Shown here: piece after piece, positions 37,341 through 49,443 of the stretch
How positions within the stretch are numbered: the stretch's first letter is position 1
How the letters are laid out: each line of letters opens with the position of its first letter
Origin: Cunninghamella blakesleeana
Lineage: Eukaryota; Mucoromycota; Mucoromycetes; Mucorales; Cunninghamellaceae
Reading direction: 5' to 3'
DNA: 64,000 bases
Assembly: GCA_017871115.1 (NCBI GenBank)
Contig: JAFCIZ010000007.1
Span: forward strand, 248,001-312,000
Translations under genes and position numbers: made by a program
The notes under the pieces: model-generated
What the model saw: the letters and a program-made list of their open reading frames with translations, nothing else
Told to the model about the DNA's origin: nothing
Databases searched by the model: none

Positions 37341-38480
37341 ATAAATTTAACTTACAGTATAACACAGATAATGGTGGAATAATACCCAAAGCTAAAGCTA
37401 ATCTCCAAATGACTTCATAATTATCATTGAAAATTGCTAATAAAATAACAGGAACAATAGCAGATACAACATAACCAAGATCAATTACGAAATTTGTTAC
37501 CATCTGTTCACATTTTTTTAAGAAAAGAAAAAAAAAAAAGAAATCAATTATTTTGATCATTAAATACTTATTAAAATCAAAAATCAAATCAAAATAATTA
37601 AAAGAATACTCACAATATAAAGTTTTCCTCTACTTCCAGGGGCAACTTCATCAGCAGATTCACCAGCAGAAACAGAACTAATCATTGATAGGAAATAATA
37701 ATAATAAATCATATATAAATAAATAAATATATCAAAAAGAACAGCAAAAGTAGACAACTTTTATAATACACATACCTACAAGGGTATTCACCACCCACAC
37801 CAACACCCAAAAGACCTCTAGCAACAACCATCATCCATAATAAACCTTCAGGATTAGAAGTAGGAGAAGAAGCAGCAGATAAAGCAGCACCGAGAATAAC
37901 TAAAATGGTTGTAGCAATTAACCCAGCTTTTCTACCAATACGATCCACAAAGAAACCAAAACCCTATAATAGTAATATAGTATATACAAAAATATAGAAA
38001 TAAAATGTCATATGGGTAATTAGTATCACTTACAATTGTGTAACCATTTATGAGATCACAACACATTCCATCACCAGACATCACTTGAAGAAATATATAT
38101 AAATTTATATATTTTCTAATATTTTCATTTCCCGATTCCTCCCTTTTAATATTTTATTTTAGCTACTTCTTTACCAATTGACCAACAACACAACCAACGA
38201 ATAAGGAATAGGATAATCTTGAAGAAACGGTATCGTTGAAAATCACATCACCATAAATCTTGGATAAAATCAAATTAATAAAGGAAATAATACCTGATTG
38301 GTAACCGTCTGATAACAAAGCAAACCCACTAAAAATTACATTAAAGTAAGAAGGAGTTTTAGGTTTACGTTGCTGTAATGATTGAGGTTGGTCTTGTTCT
38401 GTTTCCATAATATCTTCTTCTATTATTTCAGTTTTTCCTTTAATATTAGGATCTAATTGTGTTTTACCAAGTTCACTCAT
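36209..38480 (-). CDS. MFS glycerophosphodiester / phosphate transporter, GIT1-like
   Basis: Predicted 504-residue 12-TM major facilitator protein from seven exons: 38175-38480, 37776-37963, 37614-37677, 37356-37503, 36780-37207, 36597-36689 and 36209-36496, phases consistent. Motifs match yeast Git1, the glycerophosphoinositol/glycerophosphocholine permease: [13 protein letters not shown] in TM1, VDRIGRK after TM2, [18 protein letters not shown] in TM4, [12 protein letters not shown] and [21 protein letters not shown] central loop and an acidic Ser-rich C-terminal tail are cytosolic. The plasma-membrane location is by family. The 211-nt first intron contains an exon-like block (see findings), but joining the flanking exons directly gives the expected spacing from GQL to GRK. 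Confidence 0.88.
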
Positions 38481-38572
38481 TCTTTTTCTTTTATAAAGGA
38501 ATCACAAAAAAGCAAAATTATAAAAGATATGAAGTATAAGGATATATGAGAATATGTATATATATGTATATT

Positions 38573-38603
<31 letters not shown>

Positions 38604-41008
38604 ATTTATAAATATATTAAATTAACAAATAAATAAATAAATATAATATAATATAATAAATGATATAAGCAAATGTTAACGAAAAGTTAATAATATATTA
38701 TATGAAGAAAAAAAGAAGAAAAGAAGAAGAAAAAAAAAGAAAGAGAGAGAAAAAGAAAAATATCCAGTTAAGTATGATTTTTTAAAATGCCGCTCTCATT
38801 TGAAAGTAGTACAAGCATTAATATGATTTGATGATTTATATTTTTTTATTTTATTGGTCATATATGGACATAATTGTCTATACTAGAATAAATCAAAGTT
38901 TTAAAGTTTGTTTTTTATATAAAATGGTATAAAAAGATGAAAAGAAGAATATATACATATGTATATATACATGTATATATATATATATATAAATAATTAA
39001 ATATATAAATATATAGGTATATATATATATATAGTTTTTTCCTTAATATTTTTTTCTTTGGTTTCTTCTTTTCAGAGGACTACCTTTTTCATTTATACTG
39101 GATTTTTTGCTGTGTCAGTTCGGACTTTTAAAAAGTACCACACGTGCCCATATATTCTCATTACATTTGTGTATATAAAGTTCACTAAATCATGAATGTT
39201 AAAGACAATTAAATTCTGTCAGATCATAAATTTTTATTACCATTATTATCACCATTATTAAAAAAAATAGGATAAGAAAGGGAATAATATTTTTAAAAAG
39301 AAATCCGAAAATAAGGTATTTGAATAATGGTGCATTACCTCTTCCTAATATTCTATTCTTATTTGCTCAAAAAGGTTAAACGTGCTCAGAGCTTTTTATA
39401 TTATTAAAAAATTCGGAAGCCTTTTTTTTTCTTTCTTTTTCTAAAGAGTTCTTTAATTTTTTTTTTTTTTTACCGATTTTCCATTTCAATTTGCTAACCT
39501 ATCATTTATACATGCATTTTTATAATAGTTTATCTCTGTTGATCATAAAAAAAAAAGAGAGAGAGGTTAGTGTCGATCTGGCCATTTCGTACCTTTAATT
39601 TTTATTCATCAAGTTTCAATCATTTCCCATTTTCTTGACATTGATAGTATAATTTATTATTTTTGTTTTATTTTCATTGGTTAAATATAAATTCACTATT
39701 TTTGAATTCAGTTGAAATTATTCTCTATATTACTATTTATTTATCCCAATATATAGATATTTTTATATTTCTAGATTATTCCACAACATCTATGATTGTT
39801 TAAAAGTATTTTTTAATCAAATATTTGGTTAAATAAAAATAAAAAAATCCTGTACACATCTATATACAATAACTTTGCTCTATATATTCTTATCAATGTC
39901 ATCAAAGGTCCTAATGGATTATTTTTTTAATTATTTAGGTGATACAAGGCAAAAAGATTGAATATTTTCATTTTAGATTCTCATTTTTAATATGTTAAGC
40001 AGTGAAGATAAAAGAGTATTGTTTCTAAAATATTTACCTTTTTTTCAGAATGTTTATTATCATTATATATATATATATATATGTATATATATTGGTTGAT
40101 GAAGTATCATGTTCCGAGAGAGAAGGTAAAAACTACAACAACACACACAAAGCTAATCCAACGTAAGGAAATACCATCACCATTATTTACTTTATATATA
40201 TATGTCTATTCCATCTTTCCATTTTAACTATATGTCTATGAATATTCGTTTTTCTTTTTAAATCCTATTTTTGACTCTCTCACCACCCTCATTTTAATCC
40301 AAGAGCTTATTTCATTATTATGTTTAAATGACTATAAAAATATTGTTTTTAGTTTCTACGTATCATTATTAAATTATTATTACTATTTTTTTTAAAGGCA
40401 CATACTGTTATTATTATGGAAATTATATATAGTATATCTTTTGTTTCTTTAAAAATAGTAAAATAAATAAGTTTATAAAATTATATGATTTTTGCATAAA
40501 GTTGTTAGATATATAGAATGAAAAAATGAAAGATAAAGATAATCCCTAGTAATAGTGATTTGATGTATCATTTATTTGTTTTATTATTATTATTATTACT
40601 ATTATTGTTATTATTATATGATCTTTCAATAATATATCATTTAAACTTAAGCTGAATCATTTGAGTTGTAATATTTCCACTAGTTTACTATTAATATGTC
40701 GACGTGTTTATTTTCTTATAAAAAATGGTTTATTATTATATTTGATTTATTGTTATTTTATAAATATATAAAGTAATAAAATATAATAAATTAAAATTTT
40801 TAATTATTATATATTTTGGTTTGAGGTGTAATAGTTGGAAAAAGTAAAAAAAGACGGAAAAAGAAGTAAGGTAAAAAATACGCAGCGGAGAATAAAAAAA
40901 GCCACCAATTTGTCATCAATTCATTATCTCTCCTTCAGTCCTTCCTCTTTCTTTCTTTCTTTCGCCTTCTTTTTTTTTTTTTTTTTATCTTATTTATCTT
41001 TATTTATT
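38481..41008. other. Long intergenic region
   Basis: About 2.5 kb between divergent genes (GIT1-like on minus, COX17 on plus). It is strongly AT-rich with TA tracts near 38586-38604, 38966-38990 and 40063-40090. A stretch at about 40961-40989 is a pyrimidine-rich run just before the COX17 start, typical of a 5' UTR or promoter here. No gene was recognised. Confidence 0.5.
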
Positions 41009-41212
41009 ATGCCCGAAACAGTAAAAACTACTTCAACTCATTCAGGTGAATTACCTATTGGTAAAGACGGTAAACCACTTAAACCTTGCTGTGCCTGTCC
41101 TGAAACAAAAAAAGTACGAGATCAATGTATTTTTAATAATGGTGAAGAAAACTGTCAAGAACTTATTGATGCTCATTTAAAGTGTATGCGTGATTTAGGA
41201 TTCAAAATATAA
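41009..41212 (+). CDS. Cox17, mitochondrial copper chaperone
   Basis: Intronless 67-residue protein starting MPETVKTT. The ATG at 41009 is chosen because upstream in-frame sequence to 40835 is low complexity and would not fit the family. The conserved [11 protein letters not shown] core holds the Cu(I)-binding CC pair. Twin CX9C spacing is exact: the Cys of CAC to the Cys of DQC, and the Cys of ENC to the Cys of LKC, giving the coiled-coil-helix fold oxidised by Mia40 in the intermembrane space. Cox17 passes copper to Sco1 and Cox11 for cytochrome c oxidase assembly. The loop between the CX9C pairs is two residues shorter than in yeast. Confidence 0.96.
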   Translation: MPETVKTTSTHSGELPIGKDGKPLKPCCACPETKKVRDQCIFNNGEENCQELIDAHLKCMRDLGFKI

Positions 41213-41671
41213 TACATACATATATATACATTAAAAAAAATCATTCATTCTATTTTAATAATAATGTAAATAGTTATATCACTTTTATGATATAATCAGC
41301 CCACTCTGTCATATTTTTTAAACATTATTTCTACCCTTTTGTATTAATAATTTTAGACCTTTTTTTTTAATTACGATGATAATTTAGACTACATAATGAA
41401 AGTAAATAAACATATATTATTTTTTCTATCAAGGATACCAAATAAAATCAATTGTGGCGATATAAATTTATTTATTTTAAAATGATAGCCAGTAAAAAGT
41501 ATATGTATATTATTTTGCATCATTTTCATCGCTCATGGTATAATATTGACTTTTAAAAAAATCCTGGTTCATTTTATTCTTTTTTATTTATCCCTTGCTT
41601 TTTTTGTGTAACTAAAGTAAATTTTTGACAGAATGTATGTATATTTATATTTATATTTTGTTTATATCCGT
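41213..41671. other. Spacer between convergent genes
   Basis: AT-rich 3' flanks of COX17 and the aminotransferase. No gene was seen. Confidence 0.6.
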
Positions 41672-43332
41672 TTATTTACAACCGTTCATGATTTCTTCAT
41701 CTAGTACTTGAGCTAATCTACGTAATGCTTCATCCATTTCCTCTTTTGATACATTACTAAAGGAAACTCTAACATAAGGAGAATGACCATCAGCTATAGG
41801 CAAAAAGGCGTTGCCTGGTATGGCGACAACTCTTTTTTTAAGTGCCTTGTTCATGATTAAGTCATAGGAGGAAGTTATGTTTTTCAATTTCAACCAGACA
41901 AACATCCCAGCAGAAGGCGTCACCCACTCAGCCCTTCCTTTCATATATTTTTCCAAACTATCTATAAACAAATCTCGTTTTTGAAGATAAAAGTCGGCTA
42001 CTTGACGAACATGTTGGAAGAATCCTTGATGACCCCAATTATTTAATAATTCATAAGCAACTAATTGTGATATACCGGAAGGTTGCAGGTTGGTTGTCAT
42101 AGAATGCATATTAATTCTATCCAATAATTCGGTGGGTCCTGATAGGTAACCAAGTCGTAATCCAGATGAGATAATTTTGCTCATGCTTTCACAGCATAAT
42201 ACTCGGCCATCAACATCCATTGAAAAAAAGGACTTGGTGCGTTTTTCAGCGAACTATTTATATAATAAATAATAATAAAAAGATGAGAAGATGAGTAAAT
42301 AAAGAATAATCATAAAGAGTTTTTTTATCTTAATATGATGATGATTATGAACACCTACTTGTAAATAATAATAAGCTAAATCTTCAACAATGATAAGGTC
42401 ATATTTTTGACAAATAGCATAAATTTGGGTTTTTCTCTCTTCGCTAATACTAAGCCCTGTAGGGTTACTTCCAATAGGAGTAGTATATAATACTTTAGGA
42501 CGAGGTGTTGATTCTTTATCATAAGGGTTAGAGGCAGGCCATTGAGCTAATAATTTATCAAAGGATTCAGGAATCAAGCCATTTTCATCTGTAGGTAAAC
42601 CGACAACGTCACATGGTTGAGATTGTAAAAAGGCTAATAAACCAGTATAAGCTGGATTTTCCACCAAGACGGCATCACCAGGATTGATCAACATTTCCAT
42701 GGCTTTGGTGATTAAATCTTGAGAACCTGCTCCAATAATTAAATCAAAATCTATAGGTGGTTGATGTTCAATCTTTTGTAATGTTCTTAACCATTCTTGA
42801 AGTGGTTTTAATCCCGGCTATTATGATAATATTAGGATATGCGATAATATAAATCGAAAATAAATAAATGAATAAAAAGAGAAATAGAAACAGATATAAT
42901 ATTTACAACTTACAGTAGAATCATAAGATAAACATCGTTGAAATAATTCAGGATCCATTTCTATTACATCACCATTTTTAAGCTTGACTGTCATGCTATC
43001 GAATGGAAAAGTAGCAGGATTGGGTTGACCAGCACCTAAAGAAATCTATATTTAAAAAAAATTAATAAATAAATAAAGTCAATGAATAAAAAATTCATAC
43101 TCTAAAATTAAATTTTTAAATATGTATATATCTTTTTTTCCCCACTTACGATATCTTTTCGATTCATATATGGCATCAAGGCACGAACTTTAAAATAAAA
43201 TAAAATAAAATAAATGATTCATCATTATTTCCCGCTTACATATTTATTATTATTTTATTTTATTTTTAAAAACTTACTACTTGAAGGGTTTCTTGATTTA
43301 CTATGTTCACTAATAAATTTTGAATAATCCAT
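41672..43332 (-). CDS. PLP-dependent aminotransferase, Aro8/2-aminoadipate type
   Basis: Predicted 421-residue class I/II aminotransferase from five exons: 43278-43332, 43150-43187, 42914-43045, 42359-42817 and 41672-42253, in phase. The family to which it belongs (fungal Aro8, mammalian KAT2/AADAT) transaminates aromatic amino acids, kynurenine or 2-aminoadipate. Visible landmarks: ISLGAGQPNPATFPF near the N-terminus, GAGSQDLITKAMEM (cofactor phosphate loop), TTPIGSNPTG, EDLAYYYLQ, and the Schiff-base Lys in SMSKIISSGLRLGY, then YVRVSFSN with the substrate-carboxylate Arg. No targeting peptide is seen, so it is probably cytosolic. The substrate cannot be fixed from sequence. Confidence 0.92.
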
Positions 43333-43729
43333 TATATATATATATATATATGCTGTCCCTTAAAAAAATTTGAACAATAAAAAAGAAAGAAAGTTAAAAA
43401 AAGACGGAAAGACAATATTTTTATAAGAAATTTTTTTTTATTATTTCAATATCCGTTTTTAATAAAGTTTTCAAAAGTTTTCCGACCAAACGGTAAAAAG
43501 TTTTTCTGCGTTTTTTATTTATATGCCTTACATTGATTGTTATGAATAGATAAAAAAGCAAGCTAAAGAGTTGAGTCAATTTTATTTGAGAAAACTCGGT
43601 AATAGGATTTTATGACACAAGAATAAGGTTTGATATGATATTCACTACTACTTTTATTAGTTAGCTTACGTTTTTAATGACTCCCTTTTTCTTTTTTTTG
43701 TTTTATTTTAGAAATAGTACTTTTTATTG

Positions 43730-43769
<40 letters not shown>

Positions 43770-46258
43770 CTTATTTTTGTTCATAATAGAGGTAATCCTT
43801 AATGATAATTTGAAAATGAATCAATTCTTTTATTCATTATTAGTTATCACAGAAGATAAAAGTAAATGAAATATTAATATATTCAATGTGTTATATATAT
43901 ATGTATATATGTATAGGAAGTATAATTTTCTTTATCTCTTTACTATTATTATGAATGATATAATAAGTTCACTCTTATATTATCTATCAGTATTACGATA
44001 AAAAAAGAAACAGGGAAAAAAAAATTAAGATAAAAAAATTATTTTGATCAGTATAGAACTCCGATTGCTTTTTTTTTTTTTTGCTGAATTATTACCTAAT
44101 ATTTATAAGCTACTCTCTCACTGTTTACTCAAGTGATAATGAGTAAAGTAAACCGTTTATCTTTTTATATTTTTATTTTTATTTTTATAAACCTTTTGCT
44201 ATATATAATAACTAAAATTGATTTTTCAGTGACATGTATGAGCAAAAAGAAGATACATAGTTGATTAAAATCGTAATAGTGTTATATAAGGATAGACATT
44301 ATTGTAATAAATATATTATTCATTCTAGACTTTCCTAATATTATGATTTTGAAATAGTGCAGCATTTTCATTGCTTTATGAGTAAAAAAGATTGTATAGA
44401 ATATGTGCATTGATTTATCATATCATTTGAGCTTCGAAATTCCCACGGTAAGTATTTATCCTGACAGATGGTAATACCAATTAAAATATAACAGATACCT
44501 ATAATTAAAATAAGAAAAAAATACATTATCATTAGCCTAATGGATCAAACCATACATATTATTTATGTAGCAAGTATAGCTTTTTATTTTTTAATAGTTC
44601 AATTTAATTGATACATACATATTTCAAAATCCGTGATCGAATACTAATCCACCAATATACGTATACCTCAAAATTGGAGCATAGTAAGTAATTGTTTCAT
44701 TTGAAGAATCTTTGCCAAAAATAGTATGTTCATAATCAGAAACCATTTAATGTATTACTGGTTTATTTCCAACATTTTTATCAATATATTCATCGGTAAT
44801 CCATGATTTATATTTAAATTGATCAAAACAGAGTAATTCTAAAGAAAATGACAAAGGGTCATGCATTGAATCTGGTTCTAAAAGCAAAGGTAACTTCTGA
44901 AATAACTTTAACTTTTTTAAAATAAAGTATTTACTTAAAAACACATTGAAATCTTTTTTCATACAAATATCAAGTAGCTGATATGTATACTATTAAAAAG
45001 CTTATAATTTAAAGGATATCTTTTTATGAGTTATGAAAACTTCCCTTAGTTTACATGCAGTAAAAAAATTATTTTTTAGACTGATATATTAATATTCATG
45101 ATTGCCATATGAAAATATGTTCAAATATAGAGTACATGTATTCAATGAATATATGTCAATCGGTTTGAAATTATAGTATACCAATGAGAAGAAATATTTT
45201 ATTTTTAAACTAATTTTCATATAATGACCTTAAAAATTAACTGAATAAATTGTAGGTCCATATTAAATAAAGTATTTTAACGATAAAAGTAATATGTCGA
45301 TTGGTATAAAATTATACGAGTTCAATAATGTCATTGTACTTTATATTTAGGGTCTTTTTCATAAATTAATCTTGATATCGGCGGCTTTATTTAAAGAACC
45401 ATCCAATACTAAAAAACATTTAATTTTATGTAAAATATATCAATTGATTTAAAACTTTAATAGACCAACAATATAACTACTTTTAGCATATAGATTATTT
45501 TTCATATGATACTCATGTGTATTTATGATTCATCTTTAAGAGTATCAATTAACTTTAATTATTAAATAAAATAATAGTAATAAACAACGCTATTGTATTT
45601 AAATATTATGTTATGTTATGTTATGTTATTTTAAAAGAAACATGAAATAAAAAAAATAAGTATAAAAAAAAGCAAAGAGGAATAAAAAGCAACCATCTTA
45701 TTGGGCATGAACTAATATACATATATATATATATTTAAAAAAACCTTTTTTTGTACTATTTTTTCCCTGGGATAAAGTTCATTTTTTCATTAATGTTGAC
45801 TTTATATCAAAAACCAATTTTTACACTTAGTTTAGAACATTCTTATTCTGACATATATAATATCTTTAATTTAAAGAAATATTTATATAAATATATATTC
45901 TTGTTTTATTCGAATTCCAAAGTGAAATAACCCTAAAAAACATCACTGGATAATTTTACCTGATACAAAAATCAATAACGACCATCTCAGTTACAGTAAC
46001 AGCAAATTATATGCTATAAAATATTTTTATTTCCATAATCAGTTTTCTAGCTTTTTTTTTTTTTTTTTGATTTATTATTTTTCATTATTATTATTATTTT
46101 TATAATTTTTATTTTACCTTTTATAAGCTTATTATAAGAATGTATTCTTTTTTGTATGATATTTAAATTTACTAAATTAAAATTCAGACGAAAGTTAGAT
46201 AATTTAATATTTTTTATTTCTCTTTTCATTTTAACACTTTTATTATCTAAACGCATAA
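43333..46258. other. Long gene-poor region
   Basis: About 2.9 kb. Contains a TA tract near 43735-43768, a run of TTATG-type pentamers near 45610-45630 and many short homopolymers. A degenerate reading frame on the minus strand (44661-44962) is listed separately. Otherwise nothing coding was recognised. Confidence 0.5.
44661..44962 (-). pseudogene. Possible broken gene fragment of unknown family
   Basis: A minus-strand frame reads through a non-low-complexity stretch (HDPLSFSLELLCFDQFKYKS, then DEYIDKNVGNKPVIH). It meets an in-frame TAA at about 44750 and then continues open (MVSDYEHTIFGKDSS, then TYYAPIL) to a possible donor near 44661. The balanced residue use on both sides of the stop suggests a decayed gene rather than chance. 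The link to the family at 46259 and 60926 is only a weak impression (TYYAPIL versus YTSPILTG). Confidence 0.3.
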
Positions 46259-48219
46259 ATGGATGAAATAAATAATTATAAACTTCCATATAGTGGAAAG
46301 GATAAATATTTGTCATTTTTTTCTCAGCATACTGTTAGTGATTGGGGCTTTGAAAATTTTAAAGATTATTTTATGATTCATGATTTTTTTCCCAAAGAGA
46401 AAAAACTATTACTATCATATAAGCACTCTTTATTAACGATCAAAGAAAAAAAGAAAACACCCATTAATATTAAAGATCATATTGATAATATACTAGAAAA
46501 GGTATCAGTTGATATATTGTATATCATTTTGTAGTGTACTCTTTATTAATCATTTATTTACTTATTATTCTTTTTTTTTGTTTTGTTTGTTTTTATTTTT
46601 TTAGGTAGATACAGATGAAAATGAAGAAAAAATTGTCAATTATAACTATGGATCTGGATCTATCTCTACATATAGCAATATTAGTAATATGGTAAGTTTA
46701 ACTTAATAGCACTTTCAAATAAGACCCATTTATATTAGATAAGATTCGTATATATTTGATCACTTGCTATTGAATTATTATTCATTCTTGTAGACTGTTT
46801 CGTGCGACTTAGATCCAATACAGGACCAACTACAGCAGCAATTATCACAACTACAGCAAATTCAACCACAGCCGCGACAAAATCAACCGCAACTACAGCG
46901 ATCGGACGAATTGGTAAGAAGTATATAAATATTCATAAGTATAATAGAGCATAAGGACTCGTACAACTGACACTTGCATATATATATAGATACCTATTTC
47001 TCCCATTACTCCTATTAGTAACAAAAGAATATTCGATGAAGTATATGGCGACGATGATAAAAATGATTCATGGCAAAGTATCGAGGCTCGCAAACGCCGT
47101 ACATATATTTACTCTTACCGTGATAAACCTCTTGACTTATCCTGCACTGTATCTGATAGTTGGGTTATAGATGGCGTTAATATAAGTAAACTTTTTATGA
47201 AATACCGCTCTGTATCAATTAAAGGTGTACAAGAATTGAAAGATATCAGCAGTAACCGCATCCTATCTCTTAGCTTTTTTTTTTTCGTTGCTTCAGCTCA
47301 ACAATCGTCATCTACACATCGTTTTCCTACTAATATACATAAACTAATTTTTGATGCTATCACTGTGAAGCAAGAATGGAAAACACTTCCTTTATTAGCA
47401 AGAATATGGTGCGCTAAACTTGATGCAATTATCTCTCAGACTTGCCCCATAGATTACAAGCTAATAAAGAGACTTTCAAGAAAATTTGCAGATGAGGCTG
47501 ATGATTTAGATAATGGTGATGATAATGCTAATAATGAAAACGCAAATTTAATACAGGCTGCAAATGTTATATATGATTTTACTGTAAATTTCAGCGCCTG
47601 GGTTTCTGATTGTTTTTTGGAATCAACTTTTATTAATCAGCATCTACAACCATTTTTAACTCACATCTTTCAAAGTGATAACAAATATTATGGCCGTATC
47701 GGTGAATCGCATATTAATGATGAAGAAGCGATGATGGCTGATTATATATTAAACTATCCAACACCATCTGGCAATTCTTTTGACTTGATAGTTGGTGAAG
47801 TCAAACCGCCCCACAAGAGTTCCGGCAGCCAACTTGAAATAGATTTTATAAAGGTTGGGAAGCAGATGAAAGTGATGACCGATAAACTAGTAAAAAATAA
47901 CGTAGGTGAAGCTTTTGTTGGAGGGTTTTTGGTAGAAGGATATACATGTAAAACTTTTATAATGACATTAAAATCTGATGGAATATATTTGATGATTGAA
48001 CTTGGAAAATTTCGTCTTCCCCGTTCCCCTTCTGATATCACCTTAACCCCCACCGCTATTGAATATTTTCTCCAGTTAAAATCCATCATCAATCGAACTG
48101 CTACTAACATTGAAAAACTATATCAATGCTCTTCCTCTTCACCCTCATCATCTACAATAACTAATACTACGCCCCAATCATACACCAGAATATCTTGTGG
48201 AACTCCAACTAAGCTGTAA
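46259..48219 (+). CDS. Putative PD-(D/E)XK-like protein of an expanded fungal family
   Basis: Predicted 559-residue protein from four exons: 46259-46501, 46605-46691, 46794-46913 and 46990-48219, all in phase. The N-terminal 150 residues have no recognised fold and include a Gln-rich block. The C-terminal half looks globular. Residues ADYILNYPTP at about 400-409, then FDLIVGEVKPP at about 414-424, fit a nuclease-like D-x18-E-x-K signature (D401, E420, K422). VGGFLVEGYTCKTFIMTL and SDGIYLMIELGKFRLPRS follow. A decayed relative at 60926 has the equivalents TSDRLY and VDGPYDEAFFQW. The stop codon overlaps a perfect GTAAGT donor, so splicing to 48410-48449, ending at 48449, is an alternative C-terminus. 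Function is unknown; the nuclease fold is inferred. Confidence 0.75.
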
Positions 48220-48449
48220 GTAAATCTTTTCTCCTCCCTTCTTTCTCCCTTACATACCTATTTTTATTTTTTTATGTATATGCTATTCATTATACTTTCA
48301 TATATATCATTCATTATACTATCATTTGTATCGTTCATTATATTTTTTTATATCATCATTATATTTTATACATAAATTAATATTTATTGATACCTACTAA
48401 TAATTGTAGCATTATTGATCAATTATGTAGAATAAAGAACCCTTCATGA

Positions 48450-49390
48450 CTACTTTATCAGGGTACTGATAATTAGTCAATGGTACAAATTTTCTTTAAG
48501 CTTCTTTTTCCTTTTTTTTTTTTTTTTTTTTTTATGTTAGTCTATGATTCATTACTAAATACACATATACATATATAACTAAATCTAATTAAGTTTAGCA
48601 TTAAAATAGTATCTACTAAAGTTATCCATTCCAGATTCAATTCATAATTTTTCTTTTTTTTAAACAGGGACTATCATTGAAGTAATAATTTTAACTATTA
48701 AAAACCCTTTGATTATCACGTTTAATACAATAGATATAGATAAATTATTGAAAATATGATATCCTATTTATTTTTTTAATATATAAAATAACATTGATAT
48801 TTATAATAGTATGTAAGTAATCATTCACTCATTTTTTTTATTTTCCTTTTTTAAAATTTTACTTCCCTTCGTGATATAATAATACTCTAATAACCATTAA
48901 CTCAGCAGCATTAGTTCTAATGCGAGCGTTCTATTATTATTATAGAGATAGTAAATTTAATAGTATTTACAACCGTTAGTTTATCTAAAAACTATTTTAT
49001 TTTTCATTTTCAATTCTTTGGCATAAATCTAAATAGCTTATTTAGTTGTTTATTTTACCATTAATAAAACCAATCTTTTTAATAGTGTGAAAAACTTTCA
49101 ATAATACAGATGAGGTTCGTCAGTGAGCGATTCAATTTAAATCAATAGCTTTTTATAATTGTAAATATTTCCTTTATCTTATTCCTTAGTCCCACCTGTT
49201 TTTATTATAACACTACTTATTTATTACTTTTTAAAAAAGTAAGAATAATATAAAAAACTCTAGTAAAACGTACCTGAAAAATTAATTAATGGCAATATCA
49301 TTCTTTGATCCACTAGATGCAATCTTTAAAATAATTATAATAATATTAAAGTATATATAAGCATATTAATTATACAACTCCTTTATTTTC

Positions 49391-49443
<53 letters not shown>

